Shown here piece after piece: positions 11,545 through 23,330 of a stretch of DNA of 64,000 bases (positions within the stretch are counted from its first letter, which is position 1; each line of letters begins with the position of its first letter). The translations under genes were made by a program, and so were the position numbers. This stretch comes from Catonia carolina (taxonomy: Eukaryota; Arthropoda; Insecta; Hemiptera; Achilidae), in NCBI GenBank assembly GCA_035578175.1, contig JAQMRL010000006.1, forward strand, positions 66,324,001 to 66,388,000. The letters are read 5' to 3'. The notes under the pieces are model-generated. The model did not search any database. It was not told the DNA's origin and saw only the letters and a program-made list of their open reading frames with translations.

Positions 11545-11925
11545 GAAAGGAGACTGGATGCATTTAAAATGTGGCTGTACCGGCGAATTCTGAGGATTTC
11601 ATGGGTGGAAAAGATGACGAATGTGGAGGTGTTGAGACGTATGCATAAAGAAAGAGAAGTACTATTAACAGTGAAGAAAAGAAAATTATTGTATATGGGA
11701 CATGTCATAAGGGGAGAAAAATATAACATATTACAAGTGATTGTCCAGGGGAAAATCCAAGGAAAGAGATCCTTTGGAAGAAGACGAAAATCCTGGCTGA
11801 AAAACCTAAGAGATTGGTATGGTTGCAGCAACAACGAATTGTTTAGGGCTGTGACATCAAAGATAAAAATCGCTCTGATGATTGCCAACCTTCGAAGCGG
11901 AGATGGCACCTGAAGAAGAAGAACG
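11545..11925 (+). pseudogene. LINE reverse-transcriptase C-terminal fragment
   Basis: The frame encodes the distal end of an insect LINE endonuclease-reverse transcriptase ORF: MWLYRRILRISW, then EVLRRM, the YMGHVIRGEKY block and a basic GKRSFGRRRKSWLKNLRDW block, ending near a GAAGAAGAA tail typical of this group's 3' end. Only the last 123 codons are present, so it is a 5'-truncated insertion. It lies just upstream (minus sense) of the signal-peptide exon. Confidence 0.8.
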
Positions 11926-13163
11926 AACGTCCGATGTATGGGTGTGCCAAAGGTCACGCTGAAGTTATAGCGTCCAATCTGCAAGAAGTTTAATATAAGT
12001 TTGTAAAACTTATTTAAAAAAAACTTTTTTTATGATTTAAGATACTTATCATTATAAAATAAAATTACTCAATTTGCTTAAATACGAGTACAAAATAATG
12101 GTAAGATACAGTTTGAGAAAAAAAGACGCTGTAAAGAAAATAAAATTCTCTGAAGCAAAAATTTAACAAAATGTGCTCAACTTTTAGGAACCAGATATTT
12201 TAACCATAATGAAACAAAAGAAATATCTTACCTACGTTTCAGATTCTTGTCTTTCGATGATTCTGTGCTAGGTGTTTTTACATAAATACAGTTCAGAGAA
12301 GATAATGTCTAAAGCACTCATGAAACCCGGGTTAAATATCAGTCATTCTTAAATTATTCTATGGGTACGATAAACAAACAATTTTTATTCAAAATAGTTT
12401 TCTAAAATTTTACGCTTCACTTAAAAATTAATTAGGCAACTTGATTTTTTTATAATGTTTAAAAAATATCCAACCATCAATATCGATCGTATATCGCATA
12501 AAGCTGGCTTATTCACACATCGTACTGTTTTAGAAGTTAACTTTTTATTATATTAAATTGTTTAAATAAATATTAATTTAAAATAAATTGGTCTTTTCTG
12601 TTAATTAACAACCGTACAGTTTTCTGTCTATAAATCAATAATCACAAATAATTTCACACATTTTGTTTCTAAAAATCATTTTGACGTTTTTAGCAATATA
12701 AGCGTAAAACCAAACCTAAACTAACCTAAATACCAACAATACAATACTACAATATCCAATATTGTATTTGTATTTTTATCGGTCAGCGATAATAATAAAA
12801 GCCTGTATTAGACAAACGGTATCGCAAACATTACGATGGGTATTAAACAAAAGGAAATAACAAAATTATATTAACGTAGTATATTAACGAAATTCACGAT
12901 ATATTGAAGTGGTTGTGAATTAACGGAAAAGGCAAAATTTTTATTGATGTTAGTAAATTCTCTTAACCCATTCATTCACCTTGGCTACAAAAATGTACAT
13001 AAAATTTTACCTATTCTTATGCACTAAACTGCGCACATATTATCGCTTTGCGTAAAATTGGCCTCATACATGAACAAATTCTTTAAGAGTCCAGCAAGTG
13101 CTGTAATCTATTAAGAATTTTCAAAAGTTCTAATAATAAAAAAAAAAGTACTTTAAGAATATA
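11926..13163. other. Non-coding stretch
   Basis: AT-rich, with only short random frames. Nothing recognised. Confidence 0.5.
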
Positions 13164-13498
13164 TAGTATATATACTTTTTTTAATTCCTAGTATGTGTAC
13201 GTTGTAATCTGTTCAATTCAGAACAATAAGCAACCCCATGACCCAATGAGATGAGGATGATATGTATGACGTGTAAATGAGGTGTAGTCTTTTACAGACC
13301 CAGGTCGACTACGCCTGAGAGAGTATGGTTAATTGAACCCCAACCATCAAAATACACCAGTAACCACTGTCCAGCATTCAAATCCGTATAAAAGTTACTA
13401 CCTTTACTAGGATTTGAACCAGGAACCTTCATCTCCGAAAATCACCTGCTAAACAGCTGATTTTGGCGACGACTTTACCTCTAGACCAACCCGGTGGG
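13164..13498 (-). mobile_element. tRNA-derived SINE
   Basis: On the minus strand the element starts near ACCCACCGGG and carries a pol III A box (TGGTCTAGAGG) and a B box (GGTTCAAATCC) at tRNA-like spacing. It is bounded by the 10-bp direct repeat TAAGAATATA (13154-13163 and 13499-13508). The length of about 335 bp fits a tRNA head plus a unique tail. Confidence 0.75.
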
Positions 13499-15153
13499 TA
13501 AGAATATAATAGTTTTTTTTTAAATTCTAAGATAAAAATTCGTGACTGAATGGGTTAACAGCAAAAAAGAAAATTTCAAGTGATAGGAAACATAATTATT
13601 ACTGTGTACAGTAAGTTAACGTGTGACCAGGCAGCTATCGAGAGATTTACTAGTAGTTGCTAGCTAATAGTCAACTAGCATCTATTACGAGCGTCCTGAA
13701 AGTAGGCGTTAAGGGTGGCCGCAAGTATGGGAAAAATGTGTTTTCGTGCATAAGGATTTTCAAAAAAAATTTAGTCGTCATAAAATTTACATTGCACCGA
13801 ATTCAATTTAAAAACTGTTCGTTAGAATAAAACGAAAGATAAAGCTAATGTGTTAAAACTAGTATAATACATAAAAAAATATATTTATTTCATTTAACCA
13901 CGTCATAGACGTTAAATTTTATTTAGAAGCAAATAATAGTAAGAGGTTCATATATGGATAAAATTTTAAAAAAAGGAAAACATATTTTTTAATGGTTTGT
14001 TTCGTACTTTTTTGGTAAAGTAATAAAAAAATACAATTTTGCGTCACGAGTATTTTTTTGCAAAATGTTCATCGAACATAAAATGTAATAAGGATAAAAC
14101 TAAATATCATTAGAATGTTTTATAACTGACTTGTTTGTTTCTACTGCCCAATTAAGGACTATTCCTACCATTATGGTTCTGAGTTATACTCATTCCAAGC
14201 ACAGGTTACCAAACTTTAGTGTAATAAACATTATTTTTACTACAAGTAAAAAAGCTTGAGAATAAAAGTTTTTCCAAAAATATTGGCTTCTAATTAACCC
14301 ACCCAATGATGTCATCTAGGGAATTTTCATTAAGACAATTGCCCGGTTAATATGATAAAATATTTCTAACTGCAGCTTACGATGGGTTTAATATTATCTC
14401 ATATGTTGTATGCCATAATTAGTTTGAGATAATTCACTACGGTATAATATGGAAATAATTTTATAAAATTCAAAAAAAAAACTTTTAGCTGGAACTTTGC
14501 AGGAGATTGATTTGGTAAGATCAACGACTGATCAGCAGAGTGATATTTCTACAGAAGCCGATATTTGTGTTTTGGCGTAGAAGATGGCCATGGCTTCCGA
14601 TGTGAGTGTCCAAAGATTGGTACTGAAGATGAGTAAATTCCAGTATCAGTAAATACGGACAAACATTCTATTATGTACTGCTACTGATTTTTACGTAATG
14701 ATGGTGATATTAGCAATGATAATTTTCCGAGTGATCGCGTTGACAGTTTGTTTTTGAATAATTAGTTTATATTCTGAAAAAATCTGTATATATGGTTATA
14801 AATTCCCGAAGTTAATTAATGAAGGTGAAATTTTAACAGATTAAGATGAAATAAAATGGCAAATAGATGATTCTATTGCAGTTGGAAAGTTTGGATACTT
14901 ATCTTGAACCTCGAAACATTCATGAACCAGTGAGTTCGGAGGCAGATTGCATCATCAAAGTAGAACCATATTCGAATCGACCGTTGTTTGTTGAAATTAA
15001 CTTTTTATATGAGGTTGGTGTATTTAAGCTTAAAAAATAATTACATAAGTTCAAAAATTTAGAATTTAAAATTTTTCACTAAAATCCGACATCTAACTTT
15101 GTAACTATTCCTCATACAGTTGTCTCTATCATACATAAAAAAGTATACATCTT
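13499..15153. other. Non-coding, contains relic repeat E2
   Basis: No gene beyond the relic at 14690-15020. Confidence 0.45.
14690..15020 (+). repeat. Relic repeat E2, homologous to 9330-9700
   Basis: It shares ACGTAATGATGGTGATATT and the downstream block around GAACCAGTGAGTTCGG with E1. It carries more stops in its first half than E1, and the two copies are equally unrecognisable as a known family. Confidence 0.5.
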
Positions 15154-15157
15154 TAAC

Positions 15158-16146
15158 CTTTCAGCACATACGTGTGTAAAAATCACGTTAGTACATATGT
15201 GGGGTGCTGCTAGCACCCCAAGCTATTTTATTGGTTGTGTTCAAGTTAACTGGCTAATTTAATTACAACACATTATCTGTAACTCCTTGAAAGTATATTT
15301 GGTCATTAGGTTAAAATATAATAAAAACCTTCACGTTTACAAAGAAATTATTTAATGTAATCGCAAAAAATATCTGAGAACAACAAAAATGTATAAGAAA
15401 CAAGTTTATAGATACAAATTCTTACAGTTTATTAACAGTGGTACCAAATCACATTAAAATCATTACAAGTAGGTTCTTAATTAAATCATTATAAGTAGTT
15501 TTCATTGTCCATTAAAATTAAAATAGTTTTAACTAATCTTCAACTTTATTCAAACTAGTCGTCTTCACTTGAGGAATCTTGAGGGCTTTGTCTATTTCCA
15601 AACATTGCTGACAGATGTTTTTCATGTTTAAGCACATAAATTGTTGACAAACGCAGCAAGAAAATTTGGTTTTCTTGTCTGATTTTGTATCACTGTTATG
15701 TACTGCGTCTTTGTGTTCATTATTTTCTTCCCCATCTGAAGAATCAGCAATCCCGTCACAATCATTTTCATCTTTACTACGCTCCATTAAAATATTACAT
15801 ATAAATTACGTTGTGTGTCTAGATTATAATTAGCCATAGTCATTTGAAAGAAAAAAAACACTATATACCGGTAAAAAAATAAAACTTGTAAATAAAACTC
15901 GTAAAATTAACGTTTAAAAAAACTTACAGAAGAACATATGTGGGTGCTGGTAGCACCCCAGAGCACAATTTCACTAATAGAAACGACAAACAGTGTCTAT
16001 TACCGCTAAAATGGGATTGATCACAAAGACTGACCTTGAGTGGAAAGGTACTGAGCGGCACAGCAGTGCGGTCAACCTCTAAACCAAAATTTCCCTTATA
16101 TTTCGGGACTGGGGTGGTGTAAGCACCCCACATATGTGTTTAAAGG
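15158..16146. mobile_element. Short piggyBac-like transposon
   Basis: It is 989 bp long and bounded by TTAA on both sides (15154-15157 and 16147-16150), the target site of piggyBac. The ends are inverted: CCTTTCAGCACATACGTG on the left and CCTTTAAACACATATGTG on the right (reverse complement). Sub-terminal palindromes around GGGGTGC...GCACCCC occur at 15201-15219, near 15940-15960 and 16111-16130. No full transposase is present. The only notable frame is 15533-15787 (-), 84 codons, acidic then Cys-rich (CCVCQQFMC...CQQC), unrecognised and perhaps a transposase remnant. Probably non-autonomous. Confidence 0.8.
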
Positions 16147-16150
16147 TTAA

Positions 16151-16690
16151 GACCGTCATACTGCAGCTAACCCATTTTCGCCTAAAATGTTAATTAGCAC
16201 CTTCTTACAAAACAGGGTCGATATATTACAGGTAAGTAAAAATCGATATAATTATAATTGGATAATATTGGGTTTTTGTGTGAAGAAAAAATACATTGAA
16301 TTAAAATATTATAATAGAATAGAAAGAAAACTTGTGACTATTTGTCTATTCCAATATTAGGTATAATTACACTGGTCTGCATCAAAAATTCCCCTTGAAC
16401 TTTAATATGTGATCTTTATGTATTTTGACTCCCTGAATCCGAATCTGACCTACGTTTTACTCCATCACCCACCATTTTTAGGGGCGGGCCACTCCCCCTT
16501 ATTTGGGAAATTTCAACTGTTTATCAGTCTTGTGTAACTATGATATGAAATTGTGCAGTAGTATCACGTTTTTATGGTTCTTCAAGGCCTACCTAACACT
16601 GGAAGAGTACAATAAGAGAGTACTGATGTATTGATACATTTTGTGCATTATTACTTCTACAATTTTTCTGGTTCAAGATACTTGTCATTA
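16151..16690. other. Non-coding stretch
   Basis: Nothing recognised between the piggyBac-like element and the pseudogene on the minus strand. Confidence 0.5.
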
Positions 16691-16696
16691 AATACA

Positions 16697-17850
16697 AATA
16701 CTAAAAGAGAGTGGTTTTACTTGGAGGTAGCTTTTCTCTTGCACTGATCTCTGGGAGTTTCACGTAAGAGTGACCAGCAGTAGTCTGCTAACATACTTGA
16801 GTTCCACTTCCCAGAGAACAGTTTTTCGAAGAGTGCAATGACTTAATGAAACCTTTCTCCGTGTGCATCGTAAACTACTTCCAAGTTTTCTGGGAAAAAG
16901 TCCAAATGCGCGGGTAAAAGGTGTAATTTTAATAACATGTTGCAATCCATCGACTCGTATGCAGATATCAATTCTTCGACGAATTCAACATAATTTTCAC
17001 TCTTGTTAAATCCTGAAAAATTTTCACACACGTCATTAAATCCAGCCCAAGGTCTTTTTTCTTTTCAATTTTAATAATTGATGAACACTGAATCTTTAAA
17101 AAGCTCTATAATTTGTGGACCAACAAAAATTCTCTCTTTAATTTTTTCTTCACTCAAACGTGGAAATTTGCTCTTCAAATACTGGAATCCGTCTCTTGTT
17201 TTATTGATAGCTTTCACGAACTGTTTAATAAAACTGAGTTTGATACGCAAAGGATGGAAAAATATGTTTTCACTGGGGACTAAAAGCTCATTGGCAACAG
17301 TTTTTTGATCGGGAACTAAATTGTTGCACGAGGGCCAATTTCGAACGGTATATTTTTTATCGCGGGCTTGACTATCCCACTCACACAGAAGCAACTATAT
17401 TTGGTGTAACCCAATTAAAGTCCTGTAAGTAAAGCCACAACCTTAAAATCAGCACAGAGCTTCTGGGTATGATCTTTATAACCAATTTTTTCAAGGATAC
17501 GGCTGATATTTTCGTATGTCTCATTCATGTTGACCGCATATGCAACCGGAACTGAGAGCAAAACAGCTTTTAAACTGGTTTTCGATGAGTCGATGAATAG
17601 GCGTCAATTTCTGGATCATCTAGAATGTTAGGTTCAATCACTAGTCCAGTTATATTATTGCAGTACACTAAGTCACCGTCCTCCAAAAAAAATTGCTTAA
17701 ATTAAGCTAGCCGGGATCTAGAAACATAAATTTTCACTTTTTTTCCAAGAGGTTCCATTGTTGAAGCTGAGACCCGAGCAGTTGGGTTTTAGTTTTTGGG
17801 AGATTTAAATCCCGGATGAGATCATTAAGCTCCTCTTGTGAGACAAGATG
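16697..17850 (-). pseudogene. Decayed arthropod repeat-borne protein gene
   Basis: Read on the minus strand, successive broken frames match in order the conserved blocks of a large, functionally unnamed protein family I know from arthropod genomes. They are a DLNLPK..T.LLGSRLQ.WNLL block (about 17830-17760), a frame at 17071-17394 with LLCEWDSQARD, FHPLRIKLSFIKQFVKA, FP.LSEEKIKE and FVGPQI, then NYVEFVEELISAY..M.CNMLLKLH and AHLDFFPENLE (16843-17031), HGERFH, and finally GKWNSSMLADYCWSLLRETP with its own stop near 16697. Several stops and frameshifts separate the blocks, so it is a pseudogene. The family is usually multicopy and probably transposon-borne; I cannot name it. Confidence 0.75.
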
Positions 17851-17880
17851 AGGCTCTAAGCGTAAAAAATGTACCGGAAA

Positions 17881-19215
17881 CGTTTAATCGTCGCTAAGTT
17901 TATCACTTGGTTCGGCTTCCCACCTTGGCAGACATCCACCCTGCTAAACAAAAACAGCTGAGAAGTTGCAAAAAATCGAGATAAACTAAAAAGTGAAATC
18001 TCACGGATACTAAAAAGTATCCGTAAGACTCCCGAGGGTAAAGCAAAGTAAAATACATATATGTACACAGTTTATATGTATGTGTGTTTACGTTACATAC
18101 AGCGTGCCACACAGTGTTAAAATTTACCATAGAAAGGAAATAAACCATGTAACACTGCAAAAAAACACAACTAACGTGCACGTGCATAGATCACGTAGGT
18201 GCAGTAGCTGGTCGACCCGTCGTAATGTATTCACTATTCGTGGACGGGTGGGCAGAGTTCGGCATTTATATTTGTTGCTAACATATCTGTTGTTTTAGCT
18301 ACCCGCTTGCACTGGAGCAGCGGCGCCACCTGTCTATCTCTTCTCCTAAGCATTTAATACGTATACATTAAGGCAATTACAATATAATTTAAAACATTAG
18401 AAAGCGCTTTAAGCAGGTACAACCATCTAAGCAGGCCAAGCAGTTTCAGGTTCTTCATTTTGTCTCCACCATATGGCAACATTAAGTAGCGAGTTGAAAC
18501 CGTTACATTTTTTGTGACCCTGAAAATAGTCGTCCAGCGGAGACATCATCTTCTTCCTTCGCTGTAGTGCGTCGATGGCTGCTTCGTCAAGTCCGATGGG
18601 CGTAAGCCTGGTTGAGGGACTGCTGTGGGCGTCGCTCGCGTCATCGGGCGATGACGGTCCGGTCGACGGCTTACGGTGACGGGTCGGCGAGTAAAAGCAT
18701 CATCTTCTCTTTTGCGGGGTCGTTGAATAGTCTCTGCTGGAGTCCGGCAGCCGTTTACCGATGGTAGATGTCCTGTCGATGTATCTGGACTGGAACCGAA
18801 TCTCCTCGGCTTAGTGTAGTGCTCTTTATATAGTTGCCGAGAGCGCTGTGGTAGAGGGCGGTTACTCACTCGTCCTTGGCAACAAAGTCAGTACGCAGCC
18901 CAAATGTTAGTCGGTACGCCGCCAAAAGGCCTACTACCCCTCTCTGAACTATTGGCGGCTCCCCCTGTTGCTACGTCGGAAGATTTGATAGCTGGCAGCA
19001 CAGTACTTAAACAAAGGGGCGACGGTGAAAATTTGTTTTTTAAAAAACATAAGTTTAGCAGAAATTATACTTATTTGTGAATAATATGAATCTCGATACT
19101 CTACAGAAATGAGGTGAAGAGGCTTTTCACCTGTTTCGCTTGAATACTCGCCGCTGAAACACATAGATGTGCAGTAGTTCACCTTAAATGATATTAAAGA
19201 TATTGTAGTACAGTA
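17881..19215. other. Unidentified stretch with a GC-rich block (about 18460-18960)
   Basis: Most is AT-rich, but about 18460-18960 is clearly richer in G+C, like the coding or LTR parts of mobile elements elsewhere in the window. A 107-codon frame (18546-18869, -) is Arg/Pro-rich without a recognised domain. It could be an LTR-element remnant, but no matching second repeat was seen. Confidence 0.3.
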
Positions 19216-19447
19216 AAGGCGATATTTGATTGGTAATTTTTATTCCACCATGCCACATTGTGCCTTTCCACTGAGCCAGCAATATTTCCCCACCCTGTGC
19301 TACAAGTAAGATTGGAGTCCAACCTTTGGTAATGCGAACACTAAGAATATGATAGAGGGATATTCGGTTGGCTATTCCGCCCACCACGCCTTGTGCCAAA
19401 GCATTGTGCTTTCCCACTAGGACAGCAGTTATTCCCACCGTGCGCAA
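19216..19447. repeat. Dimeric direct repeat of about 95 bp
   Basis: Two diverged units (about 19216-19310 and 19352-19447) share the order CCAC.ATGCC.C / CTTTCCCACT-like / CAG.A.TATTCCC-ACC. The pattern suggests a dimeric short element. No pol III boxes were recognised. Confidence 0.4.
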
Positions 19448-19598
19448 CTAAAGATCTATGCTAACTTACATGAGATACCAAAGCATGCCAAAGGTACAAT
19501 AAAACAATAATTTTTTGTAATGCTATTTATTTAACATCAAATAGGTAACACATTATGTACTCAGAAATAATAAATCGTAAAAAAATTATTTAAGTTGG

Positions 19599-22500
19599 TT
19601 TGATACAACGCCGTCACGAAATAGAAGTATTTTTAAATGAAAATAAAATAGATGTGTTGCTTGTATCAGAAACCCATTTTACTGAACGGCACTATATGCG
19701 ACTTTTGAATTACAGCATATATGTCACCACTCATCCCGATAATAGGGCACACGCAGGAACGGCTGTGATTATACGAAATTCGATTAAACACTTTGAGCTT
19801 CCTAAATATAGAACAGATCATATTCAGGCAACAAGCGTTTGTATTACAGACTGGGCAGGAGATTTAACTTTAACATCTGTTTACTGCCCGCCTCGGCATA
19901 ACATTAGCAAAGATCAATTTCAGGAATTTTTCAACACATTAGGTGCAAGATTTTTAGCTGGAGGAGATTATAATTCTAAGCATACGTTTTGGGGCTCGAG
20001 ACTTATCAATCCAAGAGGCAGGGAATTGTACAAAACAGTTCAAATTAATAACCTTAACACTTTATCCTCTGGTGAGCCTACATATTGGCCGACTGATAGA
20101 CGTAAGTTACCAGATTTATTGGACTTTGTAGTTACCAAAGGTATTTCTAACAATTACCTTGCGGTACGCTCCAGTCAGGATCTGTCTTCAGATCATACGC
20201 CTATATTAGTCACGGTCAGCACAACAGTACTGTGTTCTGAAAAACCTTTTAAATTTTGTAGTAGGAGAACTGACTGGTGTAATTTTCGTAACTTATTACA
20301 ATCAGACATCCAACTTAATATTCCTTTACAAACATCAGATGATATTGAAAATTCTGTAGAAATCCTTAATGAGGCCATCCAGACCGCTTCTTGGCAGTCA
20401 ACACCTGAAGAAAAAGCTACGACCAAGTATTTGGACTATCCTACAGCGATTAAGGAGATGATTGTGCAGAAACGCCGATTAAGACGTTTATGGCAGTATT
20501 CTCGTCACCCGCAGGATAGAACCAACTTCAACAGAGCTGCACGTGAACTAAAGGAGATGATCCTGAATGTAAAAGAAGAAACGTTTAATGATTATATTCA
20601 GAATATAAGTCACACGGCTGATACAGATTACTCCCTGTGGAAGGCGACTAAAAGGTTTAAACAGCCTTACCGGCCTATTCCACCGTTAAAGATGGAGAAC
20701 AATGATTGGGCTAGAAGTGATGGTGACAAGGCGCTTCTATTCGCAGATCACTTGGAGCAGCGTTTTCAGCCCCATGATGTGCAATGTGACCCGGTACAGG
20801 AAGCAGAAATTTTAAGGTCGGTAGTAATGGACCCGCAGCAGCGGCAGCACCATTTGGAACGGGTTACAGTTCGTGAAGTTAAGCGTGCGATTTCTGAATT
20901 GCATCCTCAGAAAGCCCCAGGATACGATCTCATTACAGGGAGGATGTTACAGGAATTGCCGAGAAAAGCCCTAGTAATGCTTACTATGATAATTAATGCT
21001 GTGTTCCGCTTAGGATATTTTCCTAGCCAGTGGAAGGTAGCAAAGATTATCATGATATTGAAGCCAGGTAAATCGGAAAATGAGGTCTCCTCGTATCGTC
21101 CTATTAGTCTACTCCCGGTGATGTCAAAGGTTTTTGAAAGAATATGTTTGAAGCGGTTGAAACTAGTTATAGAAGATCGTCATCTTATTCCGGACCATCA
21201 GTTTGGGTTTCGGCAGCAGCATAGTACCATAGAGCAAGTGCATCGATTGACAAGCGTCATCCGTGAATGTTTAGAGGAAAAGAAGTACTGTTCGACTGTT
21301 CTGTTAGACGTTGTTCAAGCATTTGATAGAGTCTGGCATCCTGGTCTACTCCATAAATTAAAAGCTGTGTTTCCGGAGTATCTGTACAGTGTTCTGGTTT
21401 CGTATCTTAACAAGCGGTTATTTCAAGTCCGGGTTGGAAATCACTTAACAAGTTTGAAAGAGATCAAGGCGGGTGTTCCGCAAGGAAGCGTTCTGGGACC
21501 AATTTTATATGTTCTGTTCACAGCTGATTTGCCTGTCCTTGAAAATGTAATCATTGCCACCTTTGCTGACGATACAGCAATAATGTCATGTGATGCAGAC
21601 CCAACTATTGCGACACGCAGAGTGCAGATGTATTTAAGTGAGCTGGAAATCTGGCTGACAAAGTGGAAGATCAAGGTGAACGAGGGCAAATCTACGCATG
21701 TAACGTTTACTACCAGAAGGGCAACTTGTCCTCCTGTCCAACTGAGTGGCAAGAATATTCCACAGGCAAAAGATGTAAAATATTTAGGAATGTATTTAGA
21801 TAGAGGTCTGACTTGGCGCAAACACATTCAGATGAAAAGGAAACAACTGGATTTAACATTTAGGAAGATGTATTGGCTCGTTGGTAGGCGTTCTCAGCTT
21901 TCGATTGACAACAAACTACTTTTGTACAAATCCATGCTGAAGCCGATTTGGACCTACGGAATTCAGTTATGGGGAACAGCATCAACTTCAAACATCGAGA
22001 TTCTGCAACGGTTTCAATCAAAAGTTCTGCGGATCATACTGAATGCACCGTGGTATATTACCAATGCCGGTATACATCGTGATATGGGTGTGCAGACGGT
22101 ACGAGAAGAAATACGAAGTTTCAGTTGCAAATACATCGAACGTCTAAACAACCACGTAAATCACTTAGCACTGAATCTCTTAGACAACAGTAATGATGTC
22201 AATAGACTAAAACGTGCTACAGTAGCCTACTGGATCTCCCAGGGCGATTCTAATAGTGTGATTTTAAAGTGTTGTAAAAACTATAATATTAGTATTATGT
22301 AGATGACTGTCGTGTTTGAGTGTGAATGTTGTGAACAACTGAATGAACGTTTTAAATTATCTCCAGAAAAGTTAGGTGTACATATATTTCGAAATCATGT
22401 GCTTATTATTTATTACTTCTTACTTGTTTTTTCGTTTTACAGGAGGTTTTGTTTATTTTTTTTATTTATTTATTTTATTAATTTATTTAAAAAAGCACTA

Positions 22501-22680
22501 TCTAGTTTTGATTGTAAATATTAATTAAGAACGGTATAGTATGTTTTTAATGTTATAGCCTAATTCGTTAATTACACCAGTGAGTTGTAATTTTTCATGA
22601 GTTATATCTATTTGATACGTTGCATTTATTGTTAATTATAACAGATTATGCATTAAAAAAAAGTTATATGAAAAAAAAAA
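19599..22680 (+). mobile_element. 5'-truncated Jockey-type non-LTR retrotransposon
   Basis: The insertion starts inside the endonuclease domain at 19599. It runs through the reverse transcriptase, a 3' UTR of about 380 bp and a terminal A-rich run, and is bounded by AAGTTGG before it (19592-19598) and after the A-run (22681-22687). That is the signature of target-primed reverse transcription with 5' truncation. The remaining ORF has no stop in 900 codons, so the insertion is probably young. Confidence 0.85.
19600..22302 (+). CDS. LINE endonuclease/reverse transcriptase (ORF2, N-terminus missing)
   Basis: The frame opens with the Gly-Leu-Ile-Gln block that in intact elements follows the first endonuclease strand, so the original start and about the first 10-15 residues of the domain, plus any ORF1, are lost. 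The first codon used here is not an ATG. The APE-like endonuclease spans about residues 1-205 (VSETHF, GGDYNSKH, LSSDHTPI). The reverse transcriptase spans about 420-700, with KPGKSENEVSSYRPISLL, VLLDVVQAFDRVWH, GVPQGSVLGPILY and the catalytic FADD at about 655. The C-terminal region has the YGIQLWGTAS block. The family nicks target DNA and copies its own RNA there. Lacking a start, this copy is probably dead although its frame is open. Confidence 0.85.
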   Translation: MIQRRHEIEVFLNENKIDVLLVSETHFTERHYMRLLNYSIYVTTHPDNRAHAGTAVIIRNSIKHFELPKYRTDHIQATSVCITDWAGDLTLTSVYCPPRHNISKDQFQEFFNTLGARFLAGGDYNSKHTFWGSRLINPRGRELYKTVQINNLNTLSSGEPTYWPTDRRKLPDLLDFVVTKGISNNYLAVRSSQDLSSDHTPILVTVSTTVLCSEKPFKFCSRRTDWCNFRNLLQSDIQLNIPLQTSDDIENSVEILNEAIQTASWQSTPEEKATTKYLDYPTAIKEMIVQKRRLRRLWQYSRHPQDRTNFNRAARELKEMILNVKEETFNDYIQNISHTADTDYSLWKATKRFKQPYRPIPPLKMENNDWARSDGDKALLFADHLEQRFQPHDVQCDPVQEAEILRSVVMDPQQRQHHLERVTVREVKRAISELHPQKAPGYDLITGRMLQELPRKALVMLTMIINAVFRLGYFPSQWKVAKIIMILKPGKSENEVSSYRPISLLPVMSKVFERICLKRLKLVIEDRHLIPDHQFGFRQQHSTIEQVHRLTSVIRECLEEKKYCSTVLLDVVQAFDRVWHPGLLHKLKAVFPEYLYSVLVSYLNKRLFQVRVGNHLTSLKEIKAGVPQGSVLGPILYVLFTADLPVLENVIIATFADDTAIMSCDADPTIATRRVQMYLSELEIWLTKWKIKVNEGKSTHVTFTTRRATCPPVQLSGKNIPQAKDVKYLGMYLDRGLTWRKHIQMKRKQLDLTFRKMYWLVGRRSQLSIDNKLLLYKSMLKPIWTYGIQLWGTASTSNIEILQRFQSKVLRIILNAPWYITNAGIHRDMGVQTVREEIRSFSCKYIERLNNHVNHLALNLLDNSNDVNRLKRATVAYWISQGDSNSVILKCCKNYNISIM

Positions 22681-22798
22681 AAGTTGGCAGAGGGAAAAAA
22701 ATTGTTCGTTTACGAACCTTTGGAAAATGAATGTAAAATATTCATTAAAATAAAATAGTGTTGTTTAGCAAACATTAGTTCTTACGATACTTCAACGA

Positions 22799-22826
22799 TT
22801 ATTACTATTATTATTATTATTATTAG
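22799..22826. repeat. ATT microsatellite
   Basis: About nine ATT/TTA triplets in a row. Confidence 0.85.
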
Positions 22827-22849
22827 ATGAAACTCCCTTGAAAGGAAGT

Positions 22850-23330
22850 ATTCAATGATTTAATCTTCATCCCGGCTTGTCCTTTTAGCCCTGTTAGCCC
22901 AGTACTCCTTCATCCCCTGAGAGAATTTCCGCTTTATTTCCTCACTCAACTTACGTCTAAACTTTTTTGGTCGAAATTCTGAGAGAACCTCCCACTTTAT
23001 CTACTCTCTTTCCAAAGATACCCCTGTTTAATCTCCTGCTCGGTTGTATTCAGCCGTGTTAGATACTTTTTGACATGTTACACCCTTGGTCCTGAATCAA
23101 TTAGAGAGAACAAATATTTTAAAACTTTGTTAGTTAGTCGGTGTTCCGAAAGTCTGATAATGTAACCATAAAAATTTAGACGTTTCTTTTTCATACCAAC
23201 TTCTATATTAGAGTAAGTTTCCACAATTTGATTCTTCTGTAATCGGTATTCATCCTCTGTTTTCCTTGGTCCAAGAATTTTCCTGATGATTTTCCTGTCA
23301 TTCTTTTTTTCCTATTTTGGTTTTTTGGTT
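22850..23330 (-). pseudogene. LINE reverse-transcriptase C-terminal relic
   Basis: Minus-strand reading gives RKIIRKILGPRKTEDEYRL, then MKKKRLNFYGYIIRLSEHRL and a degraded tail with several stops. This order is typical of the ends of insect LINE ORFs. It is a decayed fragment with no usable start. Confidence 0.65.

Noticed and set aside
22303..22524. 73-codon ORF after the Jockey ORF
   Set aside because: Lies in the 3' UTR of the LINE and lacks a domain.
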